Shown piece after piece: positions 31,532 to 39,350 of a stretch of DNA of 64,000 nucleotides (positions within the stretch are counted from its first letter, which is position 1; each line of letters starts with the position of its first letter). The position numbers and the translations under genes are program-made. The stretch is from a virus. The DNA lies in IMG/VR virus record IMGVR_UViG_3300041411_000074, positions 1 to 64,000 of that record, one strand, 5' to 3'. The notes beneath the pieces are model-generated. The model did no database searches and was not told the origin of the DNA. It saw only the letters and a list, made by a program, of their open reading frames with translations.

Positions 31532-31780
31532 TCACTTACCCTCACCAACACAATTAATTTCCCAATCCACCACTGGTGTTTTACCACCATTCTCATCCAT
31601 ATGCTCTGCTTTGAAAGCTTCCATGTAAGATTGATAAGCTTCTTCCACTTCCATCGACATAATTGTCTTTCTCTCTTCTTTCATCATCCTGATGCATTCT
31701 GGTTTGGAGAGATTGTCCGCTACTACATATTCTTCTGTGGACATAGCTGATGTGAAAGCGATTACTAGGAGCATGGACAT
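31532..31780 (-). CDS. putative exported protein
   Basis: 82 aa with a short hydrophobic N-terminus (MSMLLVIAFTSAMS) that could be a signal peptide cut near residue 14, then an acidic helical domain with two Cys. A periplasmic location is possible. AGGAAAC precedes the ATG. Confidence 0.55.
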   Translation of the reverse strand: MSMLLVIAFTSAMSTEEYVVADNLSKPECIRMMKEERKTIMSMEVEEAYQSYMEAFKAEHMDENGGKTPVVDWEINCVGEGK

Positions 31781-31813
31781 GATGTTGTTTCCTATGTCGG
31801 TTAGGTATGGCTT

Positions 31814-31842
31814 ATTATGAATCTATCTGTTCACCTTGTAAA
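31814..31842 (-). promoter_or_regulatory. sigma70-like promoter
   Basis: -35 TTTACA (31837-31842), 17-bp spacer, -10 CATAAT (31814-31819), 34 bp before the exported-protein gene. Confidence 0.65.
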
Positions 31843-31852
31843 GCTTTATTTA

Positions 31853-32059
31853 TCAGACACCAGCATAATAAACACTAGCATGTGCAGCGGCCCTGTAAGA
31901 CATAGCGGACTGTACAGCGGCTTGAGCAGCACAAACATAACCCATTGCTTTGTCTTCACGAGCCAATTTCATCATTTCCCGAGCTTGTTTCATGTACTTC
32001 TGAAACTCAGTCTGTTGTTTGTAGCCGAACAGTTTAGCGACAGTTTTAATGAAGTTCAT
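31853..32059 (-). CDS. hypothetical protein
   Basis: 68 aa, basic/helical N-terminus and an Ala-rich helical end (CAAQAAVQSAMSYRAAAHAS). Single-gene unit with its own promoter. Confidence 0.6.
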   Translation of the reverse strand: MNFIKTVAKLFGYKQQTEFQKYMKQAREMMKLAREDKAMGYVCAAQAAVQSAMSYRAAAHASVYYAGV

Positions 32060-32108
32060 GTTTAGTAGTCTCTATCTGGTGAGAAGCTTTTGCTTCCCTC
32101 TTGAGATA

Positions 32109-32136
32109 ATTCTACCCTATCCACCACACCAGTCAA
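32109..32136 (-). promoter_or_regulatory. sigma70-like promoter
   Basis: -35 TTGACT (32131-32136), 16-bp spacer, -10 TAGAAT (32109-32114). Confidence 0.7.
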
Positions 32137-32171
32137 CAATTATTTTAATCTTTATTCATTGAAAGATCCTA

Positions 32172-32510
32172 TCAATCCTGCCCAACATTACTGTAATAAC
32201 CACCCCCACCACCATTCCCTATTCTTTTGCTCCAAATGTCGTCAGATGTGTATTCAGAGAGAGTGTTTTCGATGTTATCCCATGAGCTGAAGACATTGTT
32301 CAACTTATAGAGTTTGTCAGTCTTCCTATTGAGTTTGTAATGATTGACTGCCTCTTTAGTGGTATATGGTCCATTCGAATCAAAACCATGCGAGGCAGCC
32401 TGATTATGCACAAACCAAACAGTATTGTCCTCTACATATGTACAGTGAAGAACAATTGATTCATAATAGTCGGCTTGGAGCTTGTATTTGGTGCCTTCGA
32501 GATAGGTCAT
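32172..32510 (-). CDS. hypothetical protein
   Basis: 112 aa from the ATG (a TTG at 32519 is possible; GAAGGG upstream). It ends in a Gly-rich tail (GNGGGGGYYSNVG), as in some flexible or surface proteins. Unknown. Confidence 0.55.
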   Translation of the reverse strand: MTYLEGTKYKLQADYYESIVLHCTYVEDNTVWFVHNQAASHGFDSNGPYTTKEAVNHYKLNRKTDKLYKLNNVFSSWDNIENTLSEYTSDDIWSKRIGNGGGGGYYSNVGQD

Positions 32511-32631
32511 TACATCCAACCCTTCACTATGCCATATATAATTATGATTAAAAGGGTTATCGATATTAACAGGACAGATCCTGACAACACAAGTAACCCT
32601 AGATTATTGCTCACTATCGAGCTCATAGGCA

Positions 32632-32769
32632 TTAGCCCTCCATCACATCGTCAGTGTTAAGGGCTTTCTTGACTTCGTCAAGAGTCCAGTCAGAAGGAAA
32701 TTCAACCTTCTCAGAAGAGCCATCTACGTAGAAGGCGAAGTAAGTGTTGTAAGATTGAATGGTGGTCAT
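32632..32769 (-). CDS. hypothetical protein
   Basis: 45 aa, MTTIQSYNTYFAFYVDGSS start, acidic end. First gene behind the 32819 promoter. Weak ribosome site. Confidence 0.5.
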   Translation of the reverse strand: MTTIQSYNTYFAFYVDGSSEKVEFPSDWTLDEVKKALNTDDVMEG

Positions 32770-32818
32770 GGTGTAGCTCCAAGCTTGTGAGATGCTTTAT
32801 TGCGTCTCTGTGTGGTTG

Positions 32819-32847
32819 ATTCTACAGATAGTTAAAACCCTCGTCAA
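32819..32847 (-). promoter_or_regulatory. sigma70-like promoter
   Basis: -35 TTGACG (32842-32847), 17-bp spacer, -10 TAGAAT (32819-32824). One of the best matches in the window. Confidence 0.8.
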
Positions 32848-32871
32848 GCATCTCATGAAAGAAATTTCAGG

Positions 32872-33093
32872 CTATTTGGCATAAGCCTCATAAAGATAAT
32901 TAGCAACCTCATATGTAAACACACGAACGTTGCCATTCAGAATCCAACGCTCGCTACCAATAACCCTTCCACTTCGTTGGTAACAGACAATACCATGAGT
33001 ACGCCCTACATCGTTTCCGATTATGTATGAGTCTTCCTCAAGAGAGTTGATTACCTTTTCAAACTCTTGACGTGTACATTCTTTCATTTTCAT
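32872..33093 (-). CDS. hypothetical protein
   Basis: 73 aa, coupled (ATGA) to the gene before it. Central GRTHGIVCYQRSGRVIGS strands. Unknown. Confidence 0.65.
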   Translation of the reverse strand: MKMKECTRQEFEKVINSLEEDSYIIGNDVGRTHGIVCYQRSGRVIGSERWILNGNVRVFTYEVANYLYEAYAK

Positions 33094-33299
33094 GACACAT
33101 TCAGTCCTATTTGTCTAAGAAGAAAGCTGGCATAGCACTCGTTTTGATACTGAGTGTGTGTCTTATCTGTGAGGATCTTTAGTAGAGTGTCTTTAAGTTC
33201 AAGTACTTCATTAAAAGGAACCATGACCATTGGCTTACCTTGAACACACAGTTTAGGAAGCTCACCACAAACTGTTGAGTAGGCGTTCAAATGGTTCAT
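33090..33299 (-). CDS. hypothetical protein
   Basis: 69 aa from the ATG after GGGAG; coupled to both neighbours. Helical middle (FNEVLELKDTLLKILTDK). Unknown. Confidence 0.6.
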   Translation of the reverse strand: MNHLNAYSTVCGELPKLCVQGKPMVMVPFNEVLELKDTLLKILTDKTHTQYQNECYASFLLRQIGLNVS

Positions 33300-33463
33300 A
33301 CTTCTTGCTCCCAATTCCTCTTAAGACTGCGCTGACTACTATAGCCTCGCTTCTTGTCCTTACCACCTGTGTCATAGTGGTCTGCACACTTGCTCTTAGA
33401 AGAACGCGCCCCTCGGGCACTCTCGCGTTCATATTTCTGGAATGTTTCTGTGTAGGTGTTCAT
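33296..33463 (-). CDS. basic small protein
   Basis: 55 aa, rich in Lys/Arg/Ser (RESARGARSSKSK, KDKKRGYSSQRSLKR) with one Cys-x-x-His; possibly nucleic-acid binding. Coupled by ATGA on both sides. Confidence 0.55.
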   Translation of the reverse strand: MNTYTETFQKYERESARGARSSKSKCADHYDTGGKDKKRGYSSQRSLKRNWEQEV

Positions 33464-33675
33464 TTAGTTTGTTCCTCAATGCGTTTAAGAGCTTCCTGAC
33501 AATCTTTAACTGTCAGTGTCCAAGTATCCGCACTAAGAAGTACGTCTTCCTTGATACCATCAATTCGTACCCATAAGCACTCACCTTCATAGCCACGAAC
33601 GTAGAGTTCGGCCTTGTGTTTCTTAAGTACCTTCTGTAAATCTTTAATGAGGCTGGTAGCCTGTACATTACTCAT
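33460..33675 (-). CDS. hypothetical protein
   Basis: 71 aa, helix-strand-helix pattern (IKDLQKVLKKHKAELYVRG). Coupled on both sides. Unknown. Confidence 0.65.
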   Translation of the reverse strand: MSNVQATSLIKDLQKVLKKHKAELYVRGYEGECLWVRIDGIKEDVLLSADTWTLTVKDCQEALKRIEEQTK

Positions 33676-33848
33676 TTTAATTTCTCTTCAAAAATTTCAG
33701 TCAAATAAACTTCAATGGCTTCCTTCAAACATCCCTTGAAGTTGTTCCACAAAGGTGCATCCACTTGCTGATACTCTTGGATCTTATCTAACAACTTCCA
33801 TGAAGCTTCATTTAGTACATCAGAGCCTAAATCAATATTAATACTCAT
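33672..33848 (-). CDS. hypothetical protein
   Basis: 58 aa, helical, acidic. GGGGTGAGTG precedes the ATG inside the previous gene. Unknown. Confidence 0.55.
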   Translation of the reverse strand: MSINIDLGSDVLNEASWKLLDKIQEYQQVDAPLWNNFKGCLKEAIEVYLTEIFEEKLK

Positions 33849-33999
33849 CACTCACCCCTTTAGAATTCACTTCCACATTAGACAAAGAAACATGCCAGAC
33901 TGATTCTTCACGCCAAACTTTGAATGATGTGTGACCTTGTGCTACTAGGTTTTCTACGGTGATCATAGCGGCGCTTAGGGTGATATGGGAAGTTTTCAT
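33838..33999 (-). CDS. hypothetical protein
   Basis: 53 aa, beta-rich (TSFKVWREESVWHVSLSNVE). Overlaps the next gene by 11 nt; weak ribosome site (AAGAA). Confidence 0.5.
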   Translation of the reverse strand: MKTSHITLSAAMITVENLVAQGHTSFKVWREESVWHVSLSNVEVNSKGVSDEY

Positions 34000-34002
34000 T
34001 TC

Positions 34003-34170
34003 TTAATCCTCTGTGTCGACAGACCAGATTGTACCATTAGGGAAGTCATTGTGGAAGAACTGGCGAGCATTTAGGTCACTCGATGCTGTGTAAATAACTT
34101 TATTCAAAGTGTGCACAGTGGCATCAAAGTCCCAGCCTAGTTCATGGTAGTAAATGTAGTAGTTGTCCAT
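34003..34170 (-). CDS. hypothetical protein
   Basis: 55 aa, Tyr/Asp-rich (DNYYIYYHELGWDFDAT). GAGGTG lies before the ATG, within a short frame (34172-34252) that ends beside it. Confidence 0.55.
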   Translation of the reverse strand: MDNYYIYYHELGWDFDATVHTLNKVIYTASSDLNARQFFHNDFPNGTIWSVDTED

Positions 34171-34171
34171 G

Positions 34172-34252
34172 TTACACCTCACTCAAAGTCTTAATGTATC
34201 GTTTGGTTGCTTGTTTTTCAGACGGACTTAACTTCTGTCCTCTTGTTAGCAT
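34172..34252 (-). CDS. short frame, possible remnant of a disrupted gene
   Basis: 26 codons (MLTRGQKLSPSEKQATKRY...LSEV) overlapping the 3' end of endonuclease copy 2. It has no ribosome site but coding-like sequence, so it may be the tail of a gene interrupted by the endonuclease. Confidence 0.3.
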   Translation of the reverse strand: MLTRGQKLSPSEKQATKRYIKTLSEV

Positions 34253-34901
34253 TTAATCGCAGATTGGCAGCCCTGTCAAGCAATTTTTCTGCAACAAGCA
34301 AAGAGAAATTCTCCGCTTCGCCAGCCAGTCGCCACTTTTCAATTGCGGCTTCAATTTGCACAGCCTTAGCCATACACCATGCTTGATGAGCAGTTAGAGG
34401 ATCTTGAAACACGCCAAGGTAGCGTTTACCTTCACCTTGAACTCTGGCTACGTACCGATCACTGTATCCGCTGACAAAAGTTACACCAAGGGGCAGATCT
34501 ACTAGGCTTTTGTTGTTAGATGACACTAACATATTTATATAGTTTGGAACAAAGCAGCAGGTGTTAGGGCCATATTCTTTGTTACCTTTAATAAGTATAT
34601 CTTTGTCTATCTCCAAACCTTCCCAAATCTGAACTTCCATCCAAGCCTTGAATGCGCTAAAGTATTTCCAAACGATGTTTACAGTTGTTCCCTCAAGCAC
34701 AGGTCTTTTAGAAAGCGTATTCTTGCTATAACCTCTTTTGACCATAGCGCTCCACTTCCTATAGAATGGACACATCACAGATTTATTTCCAACACGTATA
34801 GATACTTTGTAATCCGCATCATTGATACCCCATCCAGATACAGTTGGAAATTCTTTAGGTTTGTTTAAACCCCTATTTCTTGTGTACTTTGTTTTAGACA
34901 T
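34218..34901 (-). CDS. AP2/HNH-type homing endonuclease (copy 2)
   Basis: 227 aa. GWGINDADYK, CPFYRKWSAMVKRGYS, nuclease core IDKDILIKGNKEYGPNTC, then AP2-like GVTFVSGYSDRYVARVQG with LGVFQDPLTAHQAW. Its start overlaps the end of the 203-aa gene by 8 nt, unlike copies 1 and 3, which are insulated by hairpins. Mobile endonuclease by family. Confidence 0.82.
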   Translation of the reverse strand: MSKTKYTRNRGLNKPKEFPTVSGWGINDADYKVSIRVGNKSVMCPFYRKWSAMVKRGYSKNTLSKRPVLEGTTVNIVWKYFSAFKAWMEVQIWEGLEIDKDILIKGNKEYGPNTCCFVPNYINMLVSSNNKSLVDLPLGVTFVSGYSDRYVARVQGEGKRYLGVFQDPLTAHQAWCMAKAVQIEAAIEKWRLAGEAENFSLLVAEKLLDRAANLRLNANKRTEVKSV

Positions 34902-35505
34902 TTTTCAACTCATCCAAGTAATTGCTAATTTTAATTTTATATCGTACCAATGTTTTAGTGATCACACAAGCCTTCTTTAAGATATTTTTCAGGCTATTCT
35001 CCGAAGATAAGTCATCTATCCAGATCACTCCACAAGGTGTGGCTACCTCTGTGTGGGTGTAATCTACATCACACGAATTGTAGGTAGTTTCTACGCCAAA
35101 TTCCTCTATTTCTGTCCGAATTGGTCGGACACTGACAGCCTTCTTCAACAAGACTTCTTGACGTTCGATTTTAGCCACAATCACATCACGAAGAAGGCTG
35201 TACTCAGAGATTGACATGTCTGTTGTTTTATACTCAGTTTCCAGCTCCACCATCTGAGACTGAAGAGTCTGTAGTCGCTTGAACTGAGGTAAGATTTTAT
35301 CTTTAATGCTCACCTTAGGTTTATTTGCACCAGCCCGCAAAGCAATCTGTTCATCAGAAAACCAATCAACGTTGGCTTTGCCGTGTTGTGTGTACATTGG
35401 GATTTCAACGGAACGGACGTGTCTTGAGCCCGTTTGCTGGCCCGAGTAGTCAGGTTCGTTGTCGTGTGATGAGACCCATGACTGGATTGCGAAATAACGA
35501 CTCAT
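34894..35505 (-). CDS. hypothetical protein
   Basis: 203 aa with AGGTAGG and a strong promoter upstream. Middle part is a long coiled coil (QFKRLQTLQSQMVELETEYK). The C-terminal part contains CGVIWIDDLSSENSLKNILK. Longest unassigned gene here; no family recognised. Confidence 0.65.
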   Translation of the reverse strand: MSRYFAIQSWVSSHDNEPDYSGQQTGSRHVRSVEIPMYTQHGKANVDWFSDEQIALRAGANKPKVSIKDKILPQFKRLQTLQSQMVELETEYKTTDMSISEYSLLRDVIVAKIERQEVLLKKAVSVRPIRTEIEEFGVETTYNSCDVDYTHTEVATPCGVIWIDDLSSENSLKNILKKACVITKTLVRYKIKISNYLDELKNV

Positions 35506-35543
35506 TGAACACCTACCTAAGCTTGTTTGTTCCTGTTGTGGTG

Positions 35544-35579
35544 ATTCTAACCCAACGAAAACAGGCCGTCAAGCGGCCT
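35544..35579 (-). promoter_or_regulatory. promoter with -35 box inside a GC hairpin
   Basis: -35 TTGACG (35567-35572), 17-bp spacer, -10 TAGAAT (35544-35549). The -35 lies in the loop of GGCCG/CGGCC (35564-35578), which is followed by TTTT on the + strand. The same element recurs at 45113. Confidence 0.75.
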
Positions 35580-36225
35580 TTTCAATATAAGTAAAGTTTT
35601 CATATTTATCAATTAACGCTTTAGCTACACGTTCATCTGTTTGTTGTGCTGCGAGTACATAGGCTTGCTCCAGTTTAAACGTAAGCCATGCTTGGTGAGC
35701 TTCTTCTGGTGTCTTGAAGTGGCCTAAAACTTTTACCTTCCCTGTGACAACAGAACTGCACGTTGCCACATACTTACCTCTACTCTTGTCGAAACAAACA
35801 CCAATAGGCCACTCACCACGATCTGCTGCCCGCTCAATTATGAATGAGTTAACTCTAGCGTCTACGAAGACGCAAGTATCAGGACCGTAGATCTTATTGC
35901 CCGGAAAGAGGATATCTTTATCCAGCTGTTTACCTTCCCAATCTTGAAGCTCCATCCAAGATTTGAAGTTGCTGAATGTTAGCCATTCTCTCACCACAGA
36001 GCAACCTTTATAACTTGGATACTTTGACTGGTAGTTTTCACTATAACACCTCGTCAACATACTCATCCACCTACCATAGAACGGACATACCCATACAAGC
36101 TTTCGTTTTTTACCGCCTAGGTAACCGATTGTCTTGAACACTTGTACAACATAATCAGCATCGTTAATACCAACACCGCGCACTAGCTTAGTTCTCTGGT
36201 AGCTCTTCAACTTTCTCTTCTCCAT
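35569..36225 (-). CDS. AP2/HNH-type homing endonuclease (copy 3)
   Basis: 218 aa. GVGINDADYVV, CPFYGRWMSMLTRCYS, CSVVREW, core LDKDILFPGNKIYGPDTC, AP2-like GVCFDKSRGKYVATCSS with LGHFKTPEEAHQAWLTFK. Most similar to copy 1, suggesting recent duplication. Hairpins lie before (36231) and at its 3' end (35564). Confidence 0.83.
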   Translation of the reverse strand: MEKRKLKSYQRTKLVRGVGINDADYVVQVFKTIGYLGGKKRKLVWVCPFYGRWMSMLTRCYSENYQSKYPSYKGCSVVREWLTFSNFKSWMELQDWEGKQLDKDILFPGNKIYGPDTCVFVDARVNSFIIERAADRGEWPIGVCFDKSRGKYVATCSSVVTGKVKVLGHFKTPEEAHQAWLTFKLEQAYVLAAQQTDERVAKALIDKYENFTYIEKAA

Positions 36226-36230
36226 ATATA

Positions 36231-36249
36231 AAGCCCTCTAGGACGAGGG
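36231..36249 (-). terminator. hairpin before endonuclease copy 3
   Basis: Stem GCCCTC/GAGGGC with a 6-nt loop, then TTTATAT on the leftward strand, about 6 bp from the endonuclease ATG. Same arrangement as at 31496. Confidence 0.6.
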
Positions 36250-36270
36250 CACAATTTTACAACACTTACT

Positions 36271-36471
36271 CTAAAACTTCTTACAACACCGTCCACACTT
36301 ACTGCATTGAGTAGTCCCACAGCAAGCCAAGATTAGGATATAAGGAACAATCCACAACAAGCCTGTAAGCAACACCAACACGATGTTAACCAGATGCCCA
36401 CCAGCAGACAACCCTTTAGTGATACCAATTTGAACACCACACGATGGACACTTACACATTGACATGCTCAT
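36271..36471 (-). CDS. membrane protein with paired Cys knuckles (LITAF-like layout)
   Basis: 66 aa from the ATG after GGAGGTG. CKCPSCG, a hydrophobic stretch (VNIVLVLLTGLLWIVPYI), then CSKCGRCC. Two CxxC knuckles around a hydrophobic segment recall LITAF-type zinc membrane domains. The role in a phage is unknown. Confidence 0.6.
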   Translation of the reverse strand: MSMSMCKCPSCGVQIGITKGLSAGGHLVNIVLVLLTGLLWIVPYILILACCGTTQCSKCGRCCKKF

Positions 36472-36472
36472 A

Positions 36473-36625
36473 TCACACCTCCAATACACTGATGAACAAC
36501 GCATCAGGCCAATCAAGGTTAGCGATCACACGAGCGCCTTCATGACTCGTAGCTTCAATATCCAGGAAGAACTCACCGCTTGAGTCAAGCATTTTTACTT
36601 TGAATGTACGAGTATAACTTTTCAC
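36473..36625 (-). CDS. hypothetical protein
   Basis: 50 aa from GTG after GAGGTG, in a GTGA overlap with the gene before it. Beta-rich start (SYTRTFKVKMLDSSGEFFL). Unknown. Confidence 0.55.
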   Translation of the reverse strand: MKSYTRTFKVKMLDSSGEFFLDIEATSHEGARVIANLDWPDALFISVLEV

Positions 36626-36831
36626 GATATCACCTCAATCAATTCATTTGTGTATAGATTCTGTAGCCACTGACCCGTACCATCATCAAAAAGTATAGTA
36701 GCTGTTTCATTCTCCTCGTCTACGTTGTTAAAGGTTATCTCCTTAACTTCGCAAGCGGATTTGAATTTGCTGCCACCCACGCGAACGAATACTTTGTCAC
36801 CGGGGAGGAGTTGTCCGATGAGCTTTTTCAT
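36622..36831 (-). CDS. hypothetical SH3-like protein
   Basis: 69 aa: LPGDKVFVRVGGSKF...TATILFDDGTGQWL has the strand-turn pattern of small SH3/KOW-type barrels. Coupled on both sides. Unknown. Confidence 0.6.
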   Translation of the reverse strand: MKKLIGQLLPGDKVFVRVGGSKFKSACEVKEITFNNVDEENETATILFDDGTGQWLQNLYTNELIEVIS

Positions 36832-37031
36832 GTCAAGCGCTCCAGCCTACGGATTTTAGACTCTAGTTGATAGATTGTGCAGATATCTTCTTCTAAGCTT
36901 TCACCACTCACTGCTAGTTCAATATCATTAAAGACAAAGGTTACATAGTTGTGTCTGGTGCTGATTGCCTGCTCTTTTGCATATTGAACTGCTGTGTAAA
37001 TGCTGAATCCCGGTGGTATTACAATCTTCAT
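36828..37031 (-). CDS. hypothetical protein
   Basis: 67 aa from the ATG after GAGGAGAAGG. Ends in a basic helix (QLESKIRRLERLT). Unknown. Confidence 0.6.
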   Translation of the reverse strand: MKIVIPPGFSIYTAVQYAKEQAISTRHNYVTFVFNDIELAVSGESLEEDICTIYQLESKIRRLERLT

Positions 37032-37041
37032 GACCTTCTCC

Positions 37042-37200
37042 TCATACCAGACGTACGATGAATCGGACAGCTCCATAGGCCAAGTCCTTCTTGTTAGCAA
37101 AAGCACGAGCAGTGCTACCTTTACCTGCTGGGTATTGCTTTACGACAGCCTTGGTCTGGATGTCAACTACTTCGTAAGCTACGTTGGTTTGAGTAGTCAT
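37042..37200 (-). CDS. hypothetical protein
   Basis: 52 aa, beta-alpha (VAYEVVDIQTKAVVKQYPAG, then ARAFANKKD), the first gene after the 37248 promoter. Unknown. Confidence 0.55.
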   Translation of the reverse strand: MTTQTNVAYEVVDIQTKAVVKQYPAGKGSTARAFANKKDLAYGAVRFIVRLV

Positions 37201-37247
37201 GTCTGTTGCTCCGGTTTGGTTAGAAGCTTTCTGCTTCCTATGTAGAT

Positions 37248-37276
37248 ATTCTAGGGTAGTCAGAAAGTCCTGTCAA
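37248..37276 (-). promoter_or_regulatory. sigma70-like promoter
   Basis: -35 TTGACA (37271-37276), 17-bp spacer, -10 TAGAAT (37248-37253): perfect -35. Confidence 0.82.
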
Positions 37277-37279
37277 TAC

Positions 37280-37459
37280 CTATTTATAAATAAATTTAGC
37301 AGAGAGCAAATCATTAGCCCACTCGTACATCTCACCAACACCAAATGCATAGGACAGGGCAATCTTTGTGTGCTTAGCGCTATTAGGGCAGACGTTATCA
37401 TTTACCATTGAGTTGATAGTGTCACGGTAGGACTGTTTGAACCGCTTAGAGGTTTTCAT
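37280..37459 (-). CDS. hypothetical protein
   Basis: 59 aa, basic N-terminus (MKTSKRFKQSYRD), helical. It ends 3 bp from the -35 box of the next promoter. GAGAAT-type ribosome site. Confidence 0.55.
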   Translation of the reverse strand: MKTSKRFKQSYRDTINSMVNDNVCPNSAKHTKIALSYAFGVGEMYEWANDLLSAKFIYK

Positions 37460-37460
37460 T

Positions 37461-37643
37461 TTATTCTCCCATCTCTTCAGAAATCAAAGCTGGATCACGA
37501 GAAGCTTCATACCAACCGTAGCACCAGAGACTGGCTTCTAAAGTATCTTTAGCATAAGGGCAAATCGACAACATTTTATGCTCAACACGAGCAGTCCAGC
37601 CTTCTGAAAATTCTACGGTGAGTTGCTTTTGTTGAATGTTCAT
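37461..37643 (-). CDS. hypothetical protein
   Basis: 60 aa from the ATG after GGTGATTGAG. LTVEFSEGWTARVEHKML strands, then a helix with two Cys. Unknown. Confidence 0.55.
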   Translation of the reverse strand: MNIQQKQLTVEFSEGWTARVEHKMLSICPYAKDTLEASLWCYGWYEASRDPALISEEMGE

Positions 37644-37685
37644 CTCAATCACCCTTCGGTTCAGTTGTTTTACTTTCTTGAGTTG

Positions 37686-37714
37686 ATTAAGAGCCCCTTT
37701 CGAAGCCCTGTCAA
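37686..37714 (-). promoter_or_regulatory. sigma70-like promoter
   Basis: -35 TTGACA (37709-37714), 17-bp spacer, -10 CTTAAT (37686-37691). Leads to the 37461 gene. Confidence 0.55.
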
Positions 37715-37724
37715 GCATTTATTT

Positions 37725-38540
37725 TCAAACCTTCTCTGTATATCTGTAGTTGTCATAGTCTTCTTGGATCACTTGCCACTTGGCCGCAAGTGGTTCCCGA
37801 AGCTCTTCAAGGAATTCAGGGCTTTCGTAGTAGATTCCAATTTCAGTCTTGAGGTGCTCTATCTTAGCCAACTGCCAAAACCTGTGTGCTTCCATTGGGT
37901 CTGATGCCCTGCCCAGTATAGTGGTTACATCACCCCTCTTTATGCTTGCAACGTAAGTGCCCACGCCGCTTTTCTTCACACCCATACCATGAGCAGACCT
38001 TACAGAAAACTTATCAAGAAACAAATTGTTAATTCTCACAGGTACTGCACGGCAAAATTCGGGTCCATATTCTTTGTTACCGAAGACTAGTAAGTCCTTG
38101 TCAATTCTAAAGTCATCGCTCGGGCAATTGCTGTAGTACCATGCACAATAATTCTGTAAGTTATGCCACAAAGGATTCACATAGACACCTTTAGCACCAT
38201 AGTCTGAGTACGCTTTGTGTCCCGTGTCGTAACACCTACGGATCATGTTTGCCCACCTCTTATATGCTGTGTGTTGGTTTCCATCTTTTCCCGTTGTTGA
38301 GTATGGTCCAACCCCGCGATATCCAATACCAAGAACCGTCTTTGCTAGTGGGTCTTCAACCTTACCCCTGATAGCAGCACTGGCCCTAGTCGTCACAAAT
38401 GAGCCAGTATTAATAAACCTAACCTTGATGTCAAAGCAACCATCAGCAGATATTATTTCATACGGTCCTGATACACCTCTAGCCTCAAAGATGTCGCCGA
38501 CCTTGTACTTTCTAACTTGTCCATCTGGTATTTTACGCAC
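37725..38540 (-). CDS. AP2/HNH-type homing endonuclease (copy 4) with N-terminal KOW-like domain
   Basis: 271 aa from GTG after GAGGAAG. Residues about 10-55 form a beta module (YKVGDIFEARGVSGPYEI, VRFINTGSFVTTRAS) like the repeats of copy 5. The nuclease core IDKDLLVFGNKEYGPEFC follows, preceded by RWANMIRRCYD. The AP2-like part is GVKKSGVGTYVASIKRGD with ASDPMEAHRFW. Mobile endonuclease by family. Confidence 0.8.
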   Translation of the reverse strand: MRKIPDGQVRKYKVGDIFEARGVSGPYEIISADGCFDIKVRFINTGSFVTTRASAAIRGKVEDPLAKTVLGIGYRGVGPYSTTGKDGNQHTAYKRWANMIRRCYDTGHKAYSDYGAKGVYVNPLWHNLQNYCAWYYSNCPSDDFRIDKDLLVFGNKEYGPEFCRAVPVRINNLFLDKFSVRSAHGMGVKKSGVGTYVASIKRGDVTTILGRASDPMEAHRFWQLAKIEHLKTEIGIYYESPEFLEELREPLAAKWQVIQEDYDNYRYTEKV

Positions 38541-38559
38541 TTTCTTCCTCTTAATAGTA

Positions 38560-38580
38560 AACCCGACACTAGGCCGGGTT
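38560..38580. terminator. hairpin before endonuclease copy 4
   Basis: Stem AACCCG/CGGGTT, 20 bp from the GTG start; T-rich run (GTTTTGTTGT) only on the + strand. Third endonuclease gene with a hairpin just upstream. Confidence 0.45.
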
Positions 38581-38606
38581 GTTTTGTTGTGACTGTTGCC
38601 AGTCGT

Positions 38607-39014
38607 TTACTCACTAGGCTTAAGAATCTCTTTGCAACTCTTAGAGATTACCAAAAGTTTAGATCTATTCTCAATGTTGTCTTGGCTCACCACTTCCGTT
38701 AGCTCTACGATACCTTCAACCACTTCAACAAACTTTTCAAGTTGACCTTTCAATTGTGAGATTTCAAGATCCTGCAACGAAAACAGCTCGTTCATTAGCT
38801 CAATACGTTCCGCTGTATCATCTGTACTTGGAAGACTGAGGGCTTCTTCCTTCGGAACTTCTCCCAAAGGTTCCTCCCTATCTTCTATCAAACCAGACAC
38901 TAGTGGCGTCACTTTATAGTTAACATCTTCAATTGCCCAAGCCTCAACCTCTTTCATAAACAAGCTACGGCCATCTCTCTCAATCAAAAACCCTTTAACT
39001 TTGGAGTTAGTCAT
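38607..39014 (-). CDS. hypothetical protein
   Basis: 135 aa from the ATG after GAGGTG. Helical and acidic in the middle; coiled-coil (ELMNELFSLQDLEISQLKGQ). Unknown. Confidence 0.6.
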   Translation of the reverse strand: MTNSKVKGFLIERDGRSLFMKEVEAWAIEDVNYKVTPLVSGLIEDREEPLGEVPKEEALSLPSTDDTAERIELMNELFSLQDLEISQLKGQLEKFVEVVEGIVELTEVVSQDNIENRSKLLVISKSCKEILKPSE

Positions 39015-39024
39015 GGTCAGCACC

Positions 39025-39225
39025 TCAATTTGATCTAGCAATTGAGGCAAAAGCTTGTGCCAATGTCTTCTTGACGCGAGATTTACCGTCGATCCTCTGC
39101 ACACGATAGCCCTCGGAACACTTGATTATTAAACCGAGAAAATTACCCCGATCATCAAACATGCGTCGAGTGTTGTTGCCCGATACAGGACTGAAAGAAC
39201 CTTTGATGCTGTCTGTTTGTGCCAT
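39025..39225 (-). CDS. basic small protein
   Basis: 66 aa from the ATG after AAGGTG. RMFDDRGNFLGLIIKCSEGY then KSRVKKTLAQAFASIARS; net positive, possible DNA or RNA binding. Confidence 0.55.
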   Translation of the reverse strand: MAQTDSIKGSFSPVSGNNTRRMFDDRGNFLGLIIKCSEGYRVQRIDGKSRVKKTLAQAFASIARSN

Positions 39226-39350
39226 GATAATCACCTTAAAGATTTTTAGATACTTAACCCAAAGAACCATTTCCTTGGATTTTGTCTCCTTGGTCTGTCA
39301 GATGGCCTACTACTTAATCGCCGTCTCTACATCTCCCTTCGGTATGAAGA

